NCBI GenBank assembly: GCA_020853885.1
Contig: JADYXZ010000021.1
Span: 62,001 to 126,000 of the forward strand
From: Bradyrhizobiaceae bacterium
Lineage (GTDB): Bacteria > Pseudomonadota > Alphaproteobacteria > Rhizobiales > Xanthobacteraceae
Length of the DNA: 64,000 nt
Direction: 5' to 3'
This document shows, piece by piece, positions 1 to 9,183 of this stretch. The translations under genes were made by a program, and so were the position numbers. Numbering within the stretch: the stretch's first letter is position 1; every line of letters starts with the position of its first letter. The notes beneath the pieces were generated by a model, which ran no database searches, had not been told where the DNA came from, and worked only from the letters and a program-made list of their open reading frames with translations.

Positions 1-386
1 CCGCGAGCGCCAAAATCAAGGATGTGATTGTTGGCGAGCACGCAGCAATCGATTTCCGCCGCCTGCAAACACGCCGCGTTCTCCGGGCTCATCCGATAAT
101 TGATGCCCTTTGGCGCGAAGGCACTGCTGCGGGTGATGCTGGTTTCCAGATTGACGATCTTAAGGTCGGGTTGCCGCCGCCGCCATTCCTCCAGCGCGTC
201 GCCCCAGACATAGGCAGAATTCACCGGCCGCGGGATCGGACCGTTCTTCAGCTCAGCGATGCGCACGTAGTCCTCGGCTGATTGCACATGGCGTTCGTGC
301 AGCAGCGGATCACACGGATACGCCAATACCTGATCGATCCCGCGACCGGTCATGACGTCCCCGCTCACAAATATTCTGACGTTCAT
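1..386 (-). CDS. CapA-family protein (PGA_cap metallophosphatase fold), 3' part missing
   Basis: The first about 128 residues are present; the rest lies beyond position 1. The N-terminus has the CapA signature SGDVMTGRGIDQ at residues 8-19, then a WGDALEEW segment, NLETSIT, YRMSP and LANNHILDFG. This is the order seen in CapA/YwtB proteins (calcineurin-like metallophosphatase fold, linked to poly-gamma-glutamate or capsule synthesis). The ATG overlaps the stop codon of the rtcB gene as ATGA, so the two are probably translationally coupled. A capsule role is family knowledge only. Its place behind an RNA ligase operon gives no support for capsule synthesis, so the true substrate is open. Confidence 0.8.
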   Translation of the reverse strand, partial: MNVRIFVSGDVMTGRGIDQVLAYPCDPLLHERHVQSAEDYVRIAELKNGPIPRPVNSAYVWGDALEEWRRRQPDLKIVNLETSITRSSAFAPKGINYRMSPENAACLQAAEIDCCVLANNHILDFGAR

Positions 387-1813
387 CCCTTGATGCAGAC
401 GAGCGGCCGCACCCGCGCCACGCGTCGGGCCAGGCCGGCGCATTCGGAGGCGCGCACCACGGCGCCAATGTCCTTGTAGGCCTCGGGCGCCTCCTCGGCG
501 ATGCCGCGCGTCGACGGGCTGCGCACGAAGATCCCACGCGCGGCAAGATCGTCCTGCACCTTGCGCCCGCTATAGCGCTTGAGCGCCGCGTTGCGCGACA
601 TGGCGCGGCCGGCGCCGTGACACGCGGAAGAAAATGCTTTCTGTTCGCTCGTGGCCTCGCCGGCGAGAATATAAGAGCCCGTCCCCATACTGCCGCCGAT
701 CAGCACCGGCTGGCCGACCGCTCGCAGTGCTTCCGGCAAACTCGGATGGCCCGGCCCGAACGCGCGCGTGGCGCCTTTGCGATGGACATAGAGGTCCCGC
801 GCCTCACCGTTCACCGCATGCTGTTCGACCTTGCAGGTGTTGTGCGAGACGTCGAACAGCAGTCTGAGGTGCGTATCGGGGAAGAAGTACTTGAAGACGC
901 GGCGGGCGTAGTGGCCGATGATCTCGCGGTTCGCCAGCGCGCAATTGATCGCCGCGCGCATGGCGCCGAGATAGCGCTGCCCGGTCTCCGATTTGATCGG
1001 CGCGCAGGCCAGCTCGCGGTCCGGCAGCGTAATCCCCGCCTGCCGGGCGGCGCCGATCATCTCCGCCAGAAACTCGCTGCCGATCTGATGCCCAAGGCCG
1101 CGCGATCCGCAATGGATGGTGACAACCACTTCGTCCTGTTTCACCCCGAATACTTCCGCGGTCGCCGGATCGAAGATCTCCGCGACGGCCTGAACCTCGA
1201 GGTAGTGATTTCCCGACCCCAGCGTTCCCATTTCGCGGCGCTGGCGCTTCTTCGCGCGATCGGACACATGCTCCGGCTGCGCACCTTGCATCACGCCACC
1301 TTCCTCGATCCGCGCGAGATCGGCCTCCTCGCCCCATCCCCGTTCGATCGCCCAGCGCGCGCCGCCCGAAAGCATCGCGTTCATCTCGACGGCGTCGAGG
1401 GTGATCGCGCCTCTACTGCCGACGCCGGCGGGAATCTGCCGGACCAATGAGTCCGCGAGCGACCGTTGCACGGGCTCGATATCGTTCACCGTAAGGCCGG
1501 TCAGCATGGTGCGGACGCCGCAGGAGATGTCGAAGCCAACGCCGCCGGCGGAGATGACGCCGCCTGCGTCCGCATCGAATGCGGCAACGCCACCGATCGG
1601 AAATCCGTAGCCCCAATGCGCGTCGGGCATGACGAACGACGCGCCGACGATGCCGGGCAGCCTGGCGACGTTGGTGGCCTGCACATAGACCTGATCATCC
1701 ATCGCGCGGATCAGGTCTTCGTCCGCGTAGATGATCGAAGGCACGCGCATGTCGCCGGTCGGCTCGATGCGCCAGGTCATCTCGTCGATGCGGGTGAAGC
1801 GGGCGGGATCCAT
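383..1813 (-). CDS. rtcB: RtcB, 3'-phosphate RNA ligase (tRNA splicing/RNA repair)
   Basis: 476 residues, the usual RtcB length. RtcB joins RNA 2',3'-cyclic phosphate or 3'-phosphate ends to 5'-OH ends, using GTP and Mn2+ through a GMP-histidine intermediate. Visible motifs are DAHWGYGFPIGG (about 64-75), GVGFDISCGV with the metal-binding Cys98, GSGNHYLE, HCGSRGLGHQ and near the C-terminus CHGAGRAMSR, which carries the histidine that is guanylylated. GGAGGA lies 6 nt before the ATG. The archease gene is 11 nt upstream and the CapA-like gene overlaps its stop. The archease partner supports an active ligase. In bacteria this pair is usually a stress or RNA-repair system rather than essential tRNA splicing. 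Confidence 0.97.
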   Translation of the reverse strand: MDPARFTRIDEMTWRIEPTGDMRVPSIIYADEDLIRAMDDQVYVQATNVARLPGIVGASFVMPDAHWGYGFPIGGVAAFDADAGGVISAGGVGFDISCGVRTMLTGLTVNDIEPVQRSLADSLVRQIPAGVGSRGAITLDAVEMNAMLSGGARWAIERGWGEEADLARIEEGGVMQGAQPEHVSDRAKKRQRREMGTLGSGNHYLEVQAVAEIFDPATAEVFGVKQDEVVVTIHCGSRGLGHQIGSEFLAEMIGAARQAGITLPDRELACAPIKSETGQRYLGAMRAAINCALANREIIGHYARRVFKYFFPDTHLRLLFDVSHNTCKVEQHAVNGEARDLYVHRKGATRAFGPGHPSLPEALRAVGQPVLIGGSMGTGSYILAGEATSEQKAFSSACHGAGRAMSRNAALKRYSGRKVQDDLAARGIFVRSPSTRGIAEEAPEAYKDIGAVVRASECAGLARRVARVRPLVCIKG

Positions 1814-1824
1814 CGCCGGTCCTC

Positions 1825-2244
1825 CTACACGTCGACGACACAGGCTGCCGACCAGCGGCCATCGGCATCCTTTGCAACCCGCAGGGCCGTGTACGTCGCG
1901 CCCTTCGGCTCACATGCCGGCTGGTGGCGCCCGACGTCGACAGGCTCGCCCCAAAGCTTCCCCTCGAGATGCGTTCCCTCGATCTTCACCTCGAAGCGGC
2001 CGAACAGCATGCGCTGCGTCGCCATCTCAAAAATGATCGCATTCAGCCATTCGACGAACAGGAACTCGATGTCCGGTGCATCGCACGTCACCGCAACGGG
2101 GGTGACAGCGCCCACGGGCTCGTTGGTCACCACCGCCGTAAGGGCGAGCGCGCCCTCTTCGAACGCCGCGGCGGGCGTCAAGCCGACGCCGCGAACGCCG
2201 ACGTCGGCGTCGTGCGGGAAGTGCTCCCAAAATCGATCCGCCAA
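1825..2244 (-). CDS. Archease, activator of RtcB
   Basis: About 139 residues. Archease speeds RtcB guanylylation and turnover and binds metal through conserved acidic residues. The N-terminal WEHFPHDADVGVRG matches the archease F-x-H-T-A-D-x-G start; the C-terminus YTALRVAKDADGRWSAACVVDV fits the family end (Y-x-A-x-x-x ... V-x-D-V). I chose TTG at 2244 because GAGGAG lies 6 nt upstream and the family starts just before the W-E-H motif. The open frame could be extended to a TTG at 2304, adding 20 residues with no family match. It is first in the archease-rtcB-capA operon. Confidence 0.9.
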   Translation of the reverse strand: MADRFWEHFPHDADVGVRGVGLTPAAAFEEGALALTAVVTNEPVGAVTPVAVTCDAPDIEFLFVEWLNAIIFEMATQRMLFGRFEVKIEGTHLEGKLWGEPVDVGRHQPACEPKGATYTALRVAKDADGRWSAACVVDV

Positions 2245-2406
2245 GACCGGCTCCTCGCGCTGCCGAGCATCAAATCCTGATTGCCGCGTTCGCGGCCCGA
2301 TCAAGTGCTTCCGGCTTTGTGCCGAATTTCAGCGGCACAGGGAAGAATTGCGTTGAGGAAGATCAAATCCGCTGGTGCCCGCGGTATCCCGACATGTCGA
2401 TGCTTC

Positions 2407-3864
2407 TCAGGAGGCCAAGCGGTCGCGACGAATTTTGAGCCGGACGGATAGTCCCTCTGGCTTCCACTCGCGCGTGATTTCTCCGCCGAGTTGTCCGCGC
2501 ACTACGGCGTTGCTGAGCAGCGTGCCGAATCCCTGGTCTTTCTTCTGTGCGCAGGCGTCCGATCCACCGCGCTCGACCCAATCAAGGATAAAATACTCTC
2601 CATCGTTGCGACCGGAAATGTCGATGCAGCCTTGCATGCAGGCAAGGCTGCCGTATTTGACGGCGTTGGTGGTGAATTCGTGAAGCAGCAAGGCAATGCT
2701 CGTTATGGCGTTCCCTCTGATGGAAATATCCGGACCCGTTATTGTGACGCGGTCATGAGGAAGATCGCTGCTGTATCGGTAAGGCGCAAGAGTCACTCCG
2801 ATCAGCGCGTACAGCGTTGTCGATTGCTCGTTTTCGCCTGTGACCTGGCAGGTCTTTGGCACGGTCATGGAGTGAGCATGTTCCAGCGCTTCCAGACGAG
2901 CCGAGACGCTCTCCACCAGTTCAGCGGGCGAGTTCGTGTGGCGCGCACTCAGGGCAACCAAGCTGCTGGCGAGCACAAATGCGTTCTTTACACGATGATC
3001 CATTTCACGGATCAACAGTTGCTGCTGTTCTTCCATCCGTCGGCGTTCGGTGATATCGCGCGCAATCTTCGAAGCGCCCACGATACGCCCTCCGCGATCT
3101 CTCAGCGGAGACACACTCAGGGAAATTTCCACCAAGCTTCCGTCCTTGCGTCTTCGAATCGTCTCATAATGATCGATATGTTCGCCGCGACGAACGCGTG
3201 CAAGAATGGATGGCTCCTCGTCGCAGCGATCCCGCGGAATCAGCATCGTGACAGAATGACCGATAGCCTCTTCTGCGCTATAGCCGAATAATTTTTCGGC
3301 GCCGCGGTTCCAACTAACAATCGTGCCATTCAGGTCTTTGGCGATAATCGCATCGTCGGATGATTCGACAATCGCCGCGAGCCTTTGGACGGCCTCATTG
3401 GCTTCCTTTCGTTCCGTCAGATCAAGCAGCAGGTTGACTGCACCGGCCACATTACCGGCGGCGTCAAAAATCGGCGTGGGATAAGCCAGAAACGGCACGC
3501 GTCTGCCGTCAGGCCGCTCGGCAATCGCTTCCGCCCCGCGAATGTGCCGCTTTTCCTGAAGGGCCACCGCCATGGGACTTTGATTGTGCGGCAACGGCGC
3601 GCCATCCATACGATGGAGTTTCCAGGACCCGCAAAATTGGTCCTCGCCGAGCGTCGGCCAGACGCCCCATAACTCCGCCGCGCTGCGATTATAAAAAACA
3701 ATCCGTCCGTCTGCGTCCGTTACATAAATTGCGGCTGGCAGGGCCTCAAGAATTTTCCGGAACGAAGGGTTCCGAGGTTGCTTATGTCGTTCCTGTATCG
3801 CTTGGGCCTGGGAGAGATCATCCTTCACGCCGCGCTCGTCGGCGGATATCGATACAGGCGACAT
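2407..3864 (-). CDS. PAS-PAS HWE-family sensor histidine kinase
   Basis: 485 residues and no membrane segment, so a soluble sensor. Two PAS domains (about 35-150 and 160-280; the second has GYSAEEAIGHSVTMLIP and ends with the PAC motif ASKIARDITERRR). A kinase core follows with MDHRVKNAF around the phospho-accepting histidine. The ATPase part has LLLHEFTTNAVKYG and LDWVERGG; the WxE is what names the HWE family, which is typical of alphaproteobacteria (light, redox and general stress sensors). No cognate response regulator lies next to it. Ligand or cofactor is unknown; the second PAS lacks the LOV cysteine motif, so flavin photochemistry is unlikely. Confidence 0.92.
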   Translation of the reverse strand: MSPVSISADERGVKDDLSQAQAIQERHKQPRNPSFRKILEALPAAIYVTDADGRIVFYNRSAAELWGVWPTLGEDQFCGSWKLHRMDGAPLPHNQSPMAVALQEKRHIRGAEAIAERPDGRRVPFLAYPTPIFDAAGNVAGAVNLLLDLTERKEANEAVQRLAAIVESSDDAIIAKDLNGTIVSWNRGAEKLFGYSAEEAIGHSVTMLIPRDRCDEEPSILARVRRGEHIDHYETIRRRKDGSLVEISLSVSPLRDRGGRIVGASKIARDITERRRMEEQQQLLIREMDHRVKNAFVLASSLVALSARHTNSPAELVESVSARLEALEHAHSMTVPKTCQVTGENEQSTTLYALIGVTLAPYRYSSDLPHDRVTITGPDISIRGNAITSIALLLHEFTTNAVKYGSLACMQGCIDISGRNDGEYFILDWVERGGSDACAQKKDQGFGTLLSNAVVRGQLGGEITREWKPEGLSVRLKIRRDRLAS

Positions 3865-4065
3865 TGCTCGCTCCAGAATACAACCGGCAGTCCACTTGCT
3901 TCGTCCCCATCCATCGTCTTGCCGACCGATCCCTCGCCTTCGAAAACGTTAGCATCGAGGGGGTCTAAGTCCATAAGAATTTCTGGCGCTATTTTGGGCA
4001 AGCGTTCCGCGTTGGAACCGAAGACATGACGAGATGATTATGATGGGAAGCACGGCTGCGAGCCT

Positions 4066-5055
4066 ATGTCCCGGTTCCTCGCTTTCACGCTTAATCCGTC
4101 GATCGACATCTCCACAGCGGTAAATCGTGTTTTGCCGGGACGGAAGCTGCGCTGCGAACAGCATCAGGTATTTCCCGGCGGCGGCGGCGTGAACGTCGCG
4201 CGTATGGCTGCGCGCCTCGGCGCGGACGTGGAACTCATCTATCCGGCCGGGGGCGCGACCGGCCAGCTGCTCCGGCGTCTCGTGGACAAGGAAGCGATCC
4301 CGAACATCGCCATTCCGGTTGCCCAGGAAACGCGCGAGGACTTCACCGTCCTGGAAGAGGCGACGGGCAAGGAATTCCGCTTCGTCCTGCCCGGCCCCCG
4401 TCTCTCGCAGGACGAATGGCGCGCATGCCTGAGCACGATCACCAATTTGCAGACGAAGCCATCCTATATCGTCGCAAGCGGAAGTCTGCCGCCCGGCGTC
4501 CCGTCCGGCTTCCTCGCGCAGATTGCGCGCTTTGCGAAAAGCGTGCCGTGCCGCTTCGTCGTGGACAGTTCAGGTGAAGCGCTTGCCGCAGCTCTTGCCG
4601 AAGGGGTCTATCTCGTAAAGCCCAATCTGCGGGAGTTAAAGGAACTGACCGGTGAGATCGGGGAGAATCCGGAAACCCTCGTTCTCGCCGCCCGCACATG
4701 GATCGCCGAAGGCCGGACGCAGGTCGTCGCCCTCTCGCTCGGAGAGCACGGCGGGATCCTCGTCACGCGCGATCAGGCATGGTTCGCCGATGCGCCGTCC
4801 GTAAAAAGTGTGAGCACGGTCGGCGCGGGCGACAGTTTCCTCGGCGCGCTCCTGTGGGGGCTCGAGGCGGGCCTGACGACACCGGAAGCGTTCCGTTACG
4901 GCATTGCTGCGGGTGCGGCGGCCGTGCTCACGCCCGGTACGGCGCTCGCGCAGCGCCCGGACATCGAACGGCTCCTGCCGGATGTTCGCATTCGGCAGGT
5001 GGGCAGGCACGGCGCCGGTTGGCGAGAAACGACACAACGGCCGAAGGTCACGTGA
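4066..5055 (+). CDS. PfkB-family hexose-phosphate kinase (1-phosphofructokinase/Pfk-2 type)
   Basis: 329 residues. Ribokinase-fold kinase with TLNPSID at the N-terminus, the glycine-rich substrate loop GGGGVNVARMAARLG (about 42-56), VVDSSGEAL and KPNLRELKEL in the middle, and VGAGDSFLGALLWG holding the catalytic Asp and anion hole. TLNPSID and KPN-x-x-E are typical of the 1-phosphofructokinase/6-phosphofructokinase-II/tagatose-6-P kinase group, so the substrate is a sugar phosphate rather than a nucleoside. It sits with glucokinase and trehalose genes, which suggests hexose use. The 3' end overlaps the 3' end of otsA on the other strand by 8 bp. A weak upstream GGGAAG leaves the exact start uncertain. 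Confidence 0.9.
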   Translation: MSRFLAFTLNPSIDISTAVNRVLPGRKLRCEQHQVFPGGGGVNVARMAARLGADVELIYPAGGATGQLLRRLVDKEAIPNIAIPVAQETREDFTVLEEATGKEFRFVLPGPRLSQDEWRACLSTITNLQTKPSYIVASGSLPPGVPSGFLAQIARFAKSVPCRFVVDSSGEALAAALAEGVYLVKPNLRELKELTGEIGENPETLVLAARTWIAEGRTQVVALSLGEHGGILVTRDQAWFADAPSVKSVSTVGAGDSFLGALLWGLEAGLTTPEAFRYGIAAGAAAVLTPGTALAQRPDIERLLPDVRIRQVGRHGAGWRETTQRPKVT

Positions 5056-6526
5056 GCGAGTGCGAGCCCGCGCGCGCGGTCGCGATCGGGCGGTCCGACG
5101 CCATCCGCGGCAACGAACTCTGCGGCAAGTTTGCGAACAAGGACATTTCCTGATCGGCGACGGCGAGCGCTTCAAGAAAACGGTCGCCCCAATCGCGGAT
5201 GTCGTTGCTCCTGAGCCGGCGCATGCTCGCCGCGTGCCGCTTCTTCCGCTCCTCCAGCGGCATGGTCAAGGCAAACGCCAGCGCCTCGGCCACGGCGTCA
5301 ATATCGTAGGGATTGACGAGGATCGCGCCTTCGCATTCGGCGGCGGCCCCCGCGAAACGCGACAGCACGAGCACGCCGGGATCGTCGGGGTTCTGCGCCA
5401 CGATGTATTCTTTGGCGACCAGGTTCATCCCGTCGCGAAGCGGCGTCACGAGGCCGGCCCTGGCACGGCGGTAGAGGCCCGCCAAGGCGGAGCGCGCATA
5501 GGTGCGGTTGACGTAGCGGATCGGCGTCCAGTCCGCCTCACCGTGACGACCATTGATGCGGCCCGCGGTAGCGCTCACAAGCTGATCCATCTCGATATAT
5601 TCGCGGATCCTGCTCCGGCTGCGTGGCGTGATCTGCAGATAGGTCACGCGGTTGCGCCATTCAGGAGAAGCGATCAGCAGCCGCTCGAACGCCTCCATGC
5701 GCGATACGATTCCCTTGCTGTAATCGAGGCGGTCCACGCCGATGATCATCTCACGACCCGAGAGACTCCCTGAAACGCGACGCGCGAAAGCCGAACGCTG
5801 CCCGCGTTCGGCCCATTGGCCGAACTCCTCTGTGTTTACGCCGACGGGAAAGACGCTGAGCTGCAATGAACGTCCGTTGAACAGGAACGTTCGCAGATCC
5901 CGGCTCGGCAGCTTGCATTCGGTGGCCAGATAGCGTGCGAAGTTGCTGCAGTCGGTTTCGGTCTGAAAGCCGATGAGATCGTAATGTGCGAGCGCCGGAA
6001 AAAACCGCTCGTGGCGCGGCAGCGCCGTGAGGATCTCGGCCGGCGGCAGCGGCGTGTGCAGGAAGAAGCCGATCCGGTTCGCATGCCCGCGCTCGCGCAG
6101 CGCCTTGGCAAGCGGGATGAGATGATAGTCGTGCACCCACACGAGATCGTCCGGCTCAATGATCTTGTGAATCTCCTGGGCGAAATAGTCGTTGACGCGC
6201 AGAAAGCCGGTCAGGTCGCGGCGGGAATACTCGGCAAGGTCCATCCGATAGTGCAGGATCGGCCACAGCACGCGGTTGGCGAAGCCGTTGTAGTACTCCT
6301 CGAAGTCTTCCTCGGTGAGATCGGTGGTGATGTAGCTGCGACCGTCGACCTCAAGCTGCGTGGTCGTCGTTTCGCCCGCGCTGACCACGTGCCCGCTCCA
6401 GCCAAACCAGGCGCCGGCGTGCTTGCGCAACACTTCGCGCAGCGCCACCTCGAGACCGCCCGCGCGCCGGTCGTCGCCCCGCGCGGGGATGGATACACGG
6501 TTCGAGACGACGATCAGCCGCGCCAA
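5048..6526 (-). CDS. otsA: Trehalose-6-phosphate synthase
   Basis: About 492 residues, GT20 family; makes trehalose-6-phosphate from UDP-glucose and glucose-6-phosphate. Visible: VVSNRVSIP then [10 protein letters not shown] (the UDP-sugar loop), [29 protein letters not shown] (phosphate-binding RLDYxKG) and [13 protein letters not shown] start it at TTG 6526, where GGGAGGA lies 7 nt upstream and the protein begins just before VVSNR; the frame stays open to 6748 but that part lies inside the GH15 gene and has no family match. It overlaps the GH15 gene by 13 bp and is last in the otsB-GH15-otsA operon. Trehalose is an osmotic and desiccation protectant. Confidence 0.96.
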   Translation of the reverse strand: MARLIVVSNRVSIPARGDDRRAGGLEVALREVLRKHAGAWFGWSGHVVSAGETTTTQLEVDGRSYITTDLTEEDFEEYYNGFANRVLWPILHYRMDLAEYSRRDLTGFLRVNDYFAQEIHKIIEPDDLVWVHDYHLIPLAKALRERGHANRIGFFLHTPLPPAEILTALPRHERFFPALAHYDLIGFQTETDCSNFARYLATECKLPSRDLRTFLFNGRSLQLSVFPVGVNTEEFGQWAERGQRSAFARRVSGSLSGREMIIGVDRLDYSKGIVSRMEAFERLLIASPEWRNRVTYLQITPRSRSRIREYIEMDQLVSATAGRINGRHGEADWTPIRYVNRTYARSALAGLYRRARAGLVTPLRDGMNLVAKEYIVAQNPDDPGVLVLSRFAGAAAECEGAILVNPYDIDAVAEALAFALTMPLEERKKRHAASMRRLRSNDIRDWGDRFLEALAVADQEMSLFANLPQSSLPRMASDRPIATARAGSHSLT

Positions 6527-8307
6527 TACCGGTCCTCCCAATTCCTCGACAAGCGCATCGCGGAGAGGATCAGGCCGGCCATCGAATAGGTCTGCGGGAA
6601 GTTCCCCCACAACCGGCCGGTAACCGGGTCGATGTCCTCCGACAGCAGACCGTAGCGGTTCCGGTGATTCAGGGCGTCGACGAACAACTCGCGGGCCTCC
6701 TCTCGCCGGCCAAGCGACCACCAGGCGTCGATCAGCCAGAAGCGGCAAACGAGGAACGCCGTTTCCGGCAAGCCAAAGTCGTCGGCAGTCGCATATCGCA
6801 TAACATTATTGTGGCGAAAAAGTTCGTGCTCGATGGCGCTTACAGTTTTAGCAAAACGTGGGTCGTCCTCCGCGACGAGGCCGATTTCCGCGAGCAGAAG
6901 ACAGCTCGCATCCAGCTCATTTACGCCGAAAGCGGCCGTGAACGCCTGCCGCTTTTCGCTCCAAGCCTGCTCAAGAAGCGGCCCGCGGATCGCCTCGGCC
7001 TTTGCGTCCCAGATTGCGGCACGATCGTGAAAGCCCAAACGTTCGGCAATCGCCGCAAGCCGGTTGCAGCCAGCCCAGCACATGGCCGCCGAATGGGTGT
7101 GCACGCGCTGGCGACCGCGATATTCCCAGATGCCGGCGTCGGGCTCGAAGGCATAGCGCGCCGCCATCTCGCCGATCGGTTCCAGAAAGCGGAACAGCGT
7201 CTCGTCGCCGGGATTCGGCAGGCGCGCGTCGATGAACATGGGCAGCGCGCTGAGGATGACGCTGCCATAGGTATCGTGCTGGATCTGCGCGGCCGCCGCG
7301 TTGCCGATGCGCACCGGCCCGCTGCCGTTGTAGCCGGCAAGCAGCGGCGCCTCGCGCTCGTCGAGCGGCTCGGACGGCACGATCCCATAGACGGGCCGGA
7401 GCGGCTCGTTCGCGCCTGCCGAGGCGACGCCGAGGATGAAGGATATGAAATCCTCCATGGTGCGCGTAGCACCGATCCGGCTCAGCGCCTTGACGACGAA
7501 ATAGGCGTCGCGCAGCCAGCAATAGCGGTAGTCCCAGTTGCGACCCGAGCCGTGCGCTTCGGGGATCGAGGTCGTGTGCGCGGCGACGATGCCGCCCGTC
7601 TCCTCGAAATTGCTGAGTTTGAGCATGATCGCGGCGCGGATGATCGCTTCCTGCCAATCATAGGAAATCGAGAGCCCCCGCACCCAGTCACTCCAGTAGT
7701 CGAGCGTGCGCGCGAGCAGATCGCGGGTCGTGGCGCCTGGCTCGCCGGGGAAAGGCTCGTCGGCGCCGAAGACGAGATATATGGGTCTGGTCAGGACGAA
7801 AGCCGACTCGCTCTCGATATAGGAGAGTGGCGCGTCGGTGGTGAGGCGGATCACGCTCTTCTCGCCCCAATAGGTGATGTGATTGCTGCCGATCGAGCGG
7901 CGCATAACAGGCTCGCCGTAATTGTTGCAGGGGCGCACCCGGATCGCGATGCGCGGCATCCCCGTCACGGGCTCGACGATGCGGATCAGTTGCGGCGGCT
8001 TGGTAATGCGCCCGAAATTGCGGAAGCGCGGCGCGAAGTCGGTTACGCGTACCTTTGCGCCCGAGGCGCCCGCGAGCACGGTCTCCACCACCGCAGAATT
8101 GCGGACATAGCTCGATTGCGACGAGGCGAACCCATCGAGGACCACATCCGAGAACCCTTTCTCCTCGGAACCGGACGCGAGGCGGCAGAACACCGGATCG
8201 GCATCGAAACGTGGAAAGCAGAACCATACGAGCCGCGCTTCGGGGCTCACGAGCGCCGAGATCCGGCAATTGCCGATTACGGCCAGGTCGAGATCCTGCG
8301 TGCTCAT
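6514..8307 (-). CDS. Glycoside hydrolase family 15 (glucoamylase/trehalase-like)
   Basis: 597 residues. N-terminal beta-sandwich starting IGNCRISALVSPEARLVWFC, followed by an alpha/alpha barrel with RNWDYRYCWLRDAYF (about 237-251), the GH15 catalytic-cleft signature, and later VCRFWLIDAWWSLGRREEA and LSEDIDPVTGRLWGNFPQ near the end. The family contains glucoamylases, glucodextranases and trehalases. No signal peptide is seen, so it is probably cytoplasmic. Its ATG overlaps the otsB stop (ATGA) and its end overlaps otsA by 13 bp. Locked between the two trehalose-synthesis genes, it may be an intracellular trehalase or alpha-glucan hydrolase that balances the pool; this is inferred from context. 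Confidence 0.93.
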   Translation of the reverse strand: MSTQDLDLAVIGNCRISALVSPEARLVWFCFPRFDADPVFCRLASGSEEKGFSDVVLDGFASSQSSYVRNSAVVETVLAGASGAKVRVTDFAPRFRNFGRITKPPQLIRIVEPVTGMPRIAIRVRPCNNYGEPVMRRSIGSNHITYWGEKSVIRLTTDAPLSYIESESAFVLTRPIYLVFGADEPFPGEPGATTRDLLARTLDYWSDWVRGLSISYDWQEAIIRAAIMLKLSNFEETGGIVAAHTTSIPEAHGSGRNWDYRYCWLRDAYFVVKALSRIGATRTMEDFISFILGVASAGANEPLRPVYGIVPSEPLDEREAPLLAGYNGSGPVRIGNAAAAQIQHDTYGSVILSALPMFIDARLPNPGDETLFRFLEPIGEMAARYAFEPDAGIWEYRGRQRVHTHSAAMCWAGCNRLAAIAERLGFHDRAAIWDAKAEAIRGPLLEQAWSEKRQAFTAAFGVNELDASCLLLAEIGLVAEDDPRFAKTVSAIEHELFRHNNVMRYATADDFGLPETAFLVCRFWLIDAWWSLGRREEARELFVDALNHRNRYGLLSEDIDPVTGRLWGNFPQTYSMAGLILSAMRLSRNWEDRYWRG

Positions 8308-9119
8308 TCCGGTGCCCTCGACGCGAGCGCCTCCAGCCAGCGGCGCACGTCGGCGGGCTCGGCAAAGGTGCCGGATGCGCCGGGAATGACACGCCCGACG
8401 GAAAAGCCGTGGCCGCCGATCTCGGGCAGGATGGCGAAAACCGCTTCGTCCGTCACGTCGTCCCCCACGAAAATCGGCGCGCGCCCGCGGAACGGCTCCA
8501 TCTCCATGAGCTCGAGGACGGCCGAACCCTTGTTAAAGCCCGTGGGCTTGATCTCGATGACCTCCTTGCCGGGAAGAATTTCGTAGGTGCCGGCGGCAAA
8601 TTCGGACGTCAGCAACGACACTGCCTTGCGGAGCGCCGGGCCGCGCTCCGGCGCCTGCCGGTAATGAAGCGCAATCGAATAGCCCTTGTCCTCGATCAGG
8701 ATGCCGGGTGCCGCGAGCTCGAGGATTCGCCAGCGCATCCGCTCATCTAGGAGCGGCAAGGGCCGCACGATTGTTTCACGCCCTGCCACCCCCGGTTTGA
8801 TCTCGGCGCCATGACCGCCGATCGCGGGCAGCTTGACCGGCGCGAAGATGCGGTCGATGTCCTCCAGCGTGCGGCCGCTGACAAGCGCGACCGCACCCCC
8901 CGTCCATTTCCAAAGCGTGAGCAGCGCACTTTGTAAGGATGATGGGACGAGGACACCGGCCGGGGTCGGCGCGAGATCGAGAAGCGTCCCGTCGATATCC
9001 AGCAGGATCGCATTGCGCTCGAACGCGAAAGCACCCGCCGAGCTGGCGGCAGACTGCACCTCGTCTTGCATGGATGGCAGAGTTGTCTTCAGTTCTTTCA
9101 CCGAAATGCCAAACCCCAT
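8304..9119 (-). CDS. otsB: Trehalose-6-phosphate phosphatase
   Basis: About 271 residues, HAD superfamily with an OtsB cap. LLDIDGTLLDLAPTP carries the nucleophile Asp and the acid Asp; VSGRTLEDIDRIF, GHGAEIKPG, IKPTGFNKGSAV and FVGDDVTDEAVF complete the HAD/OtsB pattern. It releases phosphate from trehalose-6-phosphate. ATG 9119 is used; ATG 9071 (255 residues) is an equally possible start because neither has a strong Shine-Dalgarno. The frame is open to 9413 but that part overlaps the divergent glucokinase gene. First gene of the otsB-GH15-otsA operon; the gap to divergent glk is 64 bp and must hold both promoters. Confidence 0.95.
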   Translation of the reverse strand: MGFGISVKELKTTLPSMQDEVQSAASSAGAFAFERNAILLDIDGTLLDLAPTPAGVLVPSSLQSALLTLWKWTGGAVALVSGRTLEDIDRIFAPVKLPAIGGHGAEIKPGVAGRETIVRPLPLLDERMRWRILELAAPGILIEDKGYSIALHYRQAPERGPALRKAVSLLTSEFAAGTYEILPGKEVIEIKPTGFNKGSAVLELMEMEPFRGRAPIFVGDDVTDEAVFAILPEIGGHGFSVGRVIPGASGTFAEPADVRRWLEALASRAPE

Positions 9120-9183
9120 TTTCCCGCAATGAACGTTTGTGTAAATGCAGCAGACGCGGCCGGGTTCCATAGGAGACTGGCGG

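Noticed and set aside
617-1450. Long plus-strand open frame opposite rtcB
   Set aside because: Antisense to a clear RtcB gene; Arg/His-rich translation without motifs, typical of GC-rich shadow frames.
6527-6748. N-terminal extension of OtsA
   Set aside because: Lies inside the GH15 gene and precedes the family start VVSNR.
6664-8586. 640-codon plus-strand open frame opposite the GH15 and otsB genes
   Set aside because: Shadow of well-supported genes; no domain or ribosome site.
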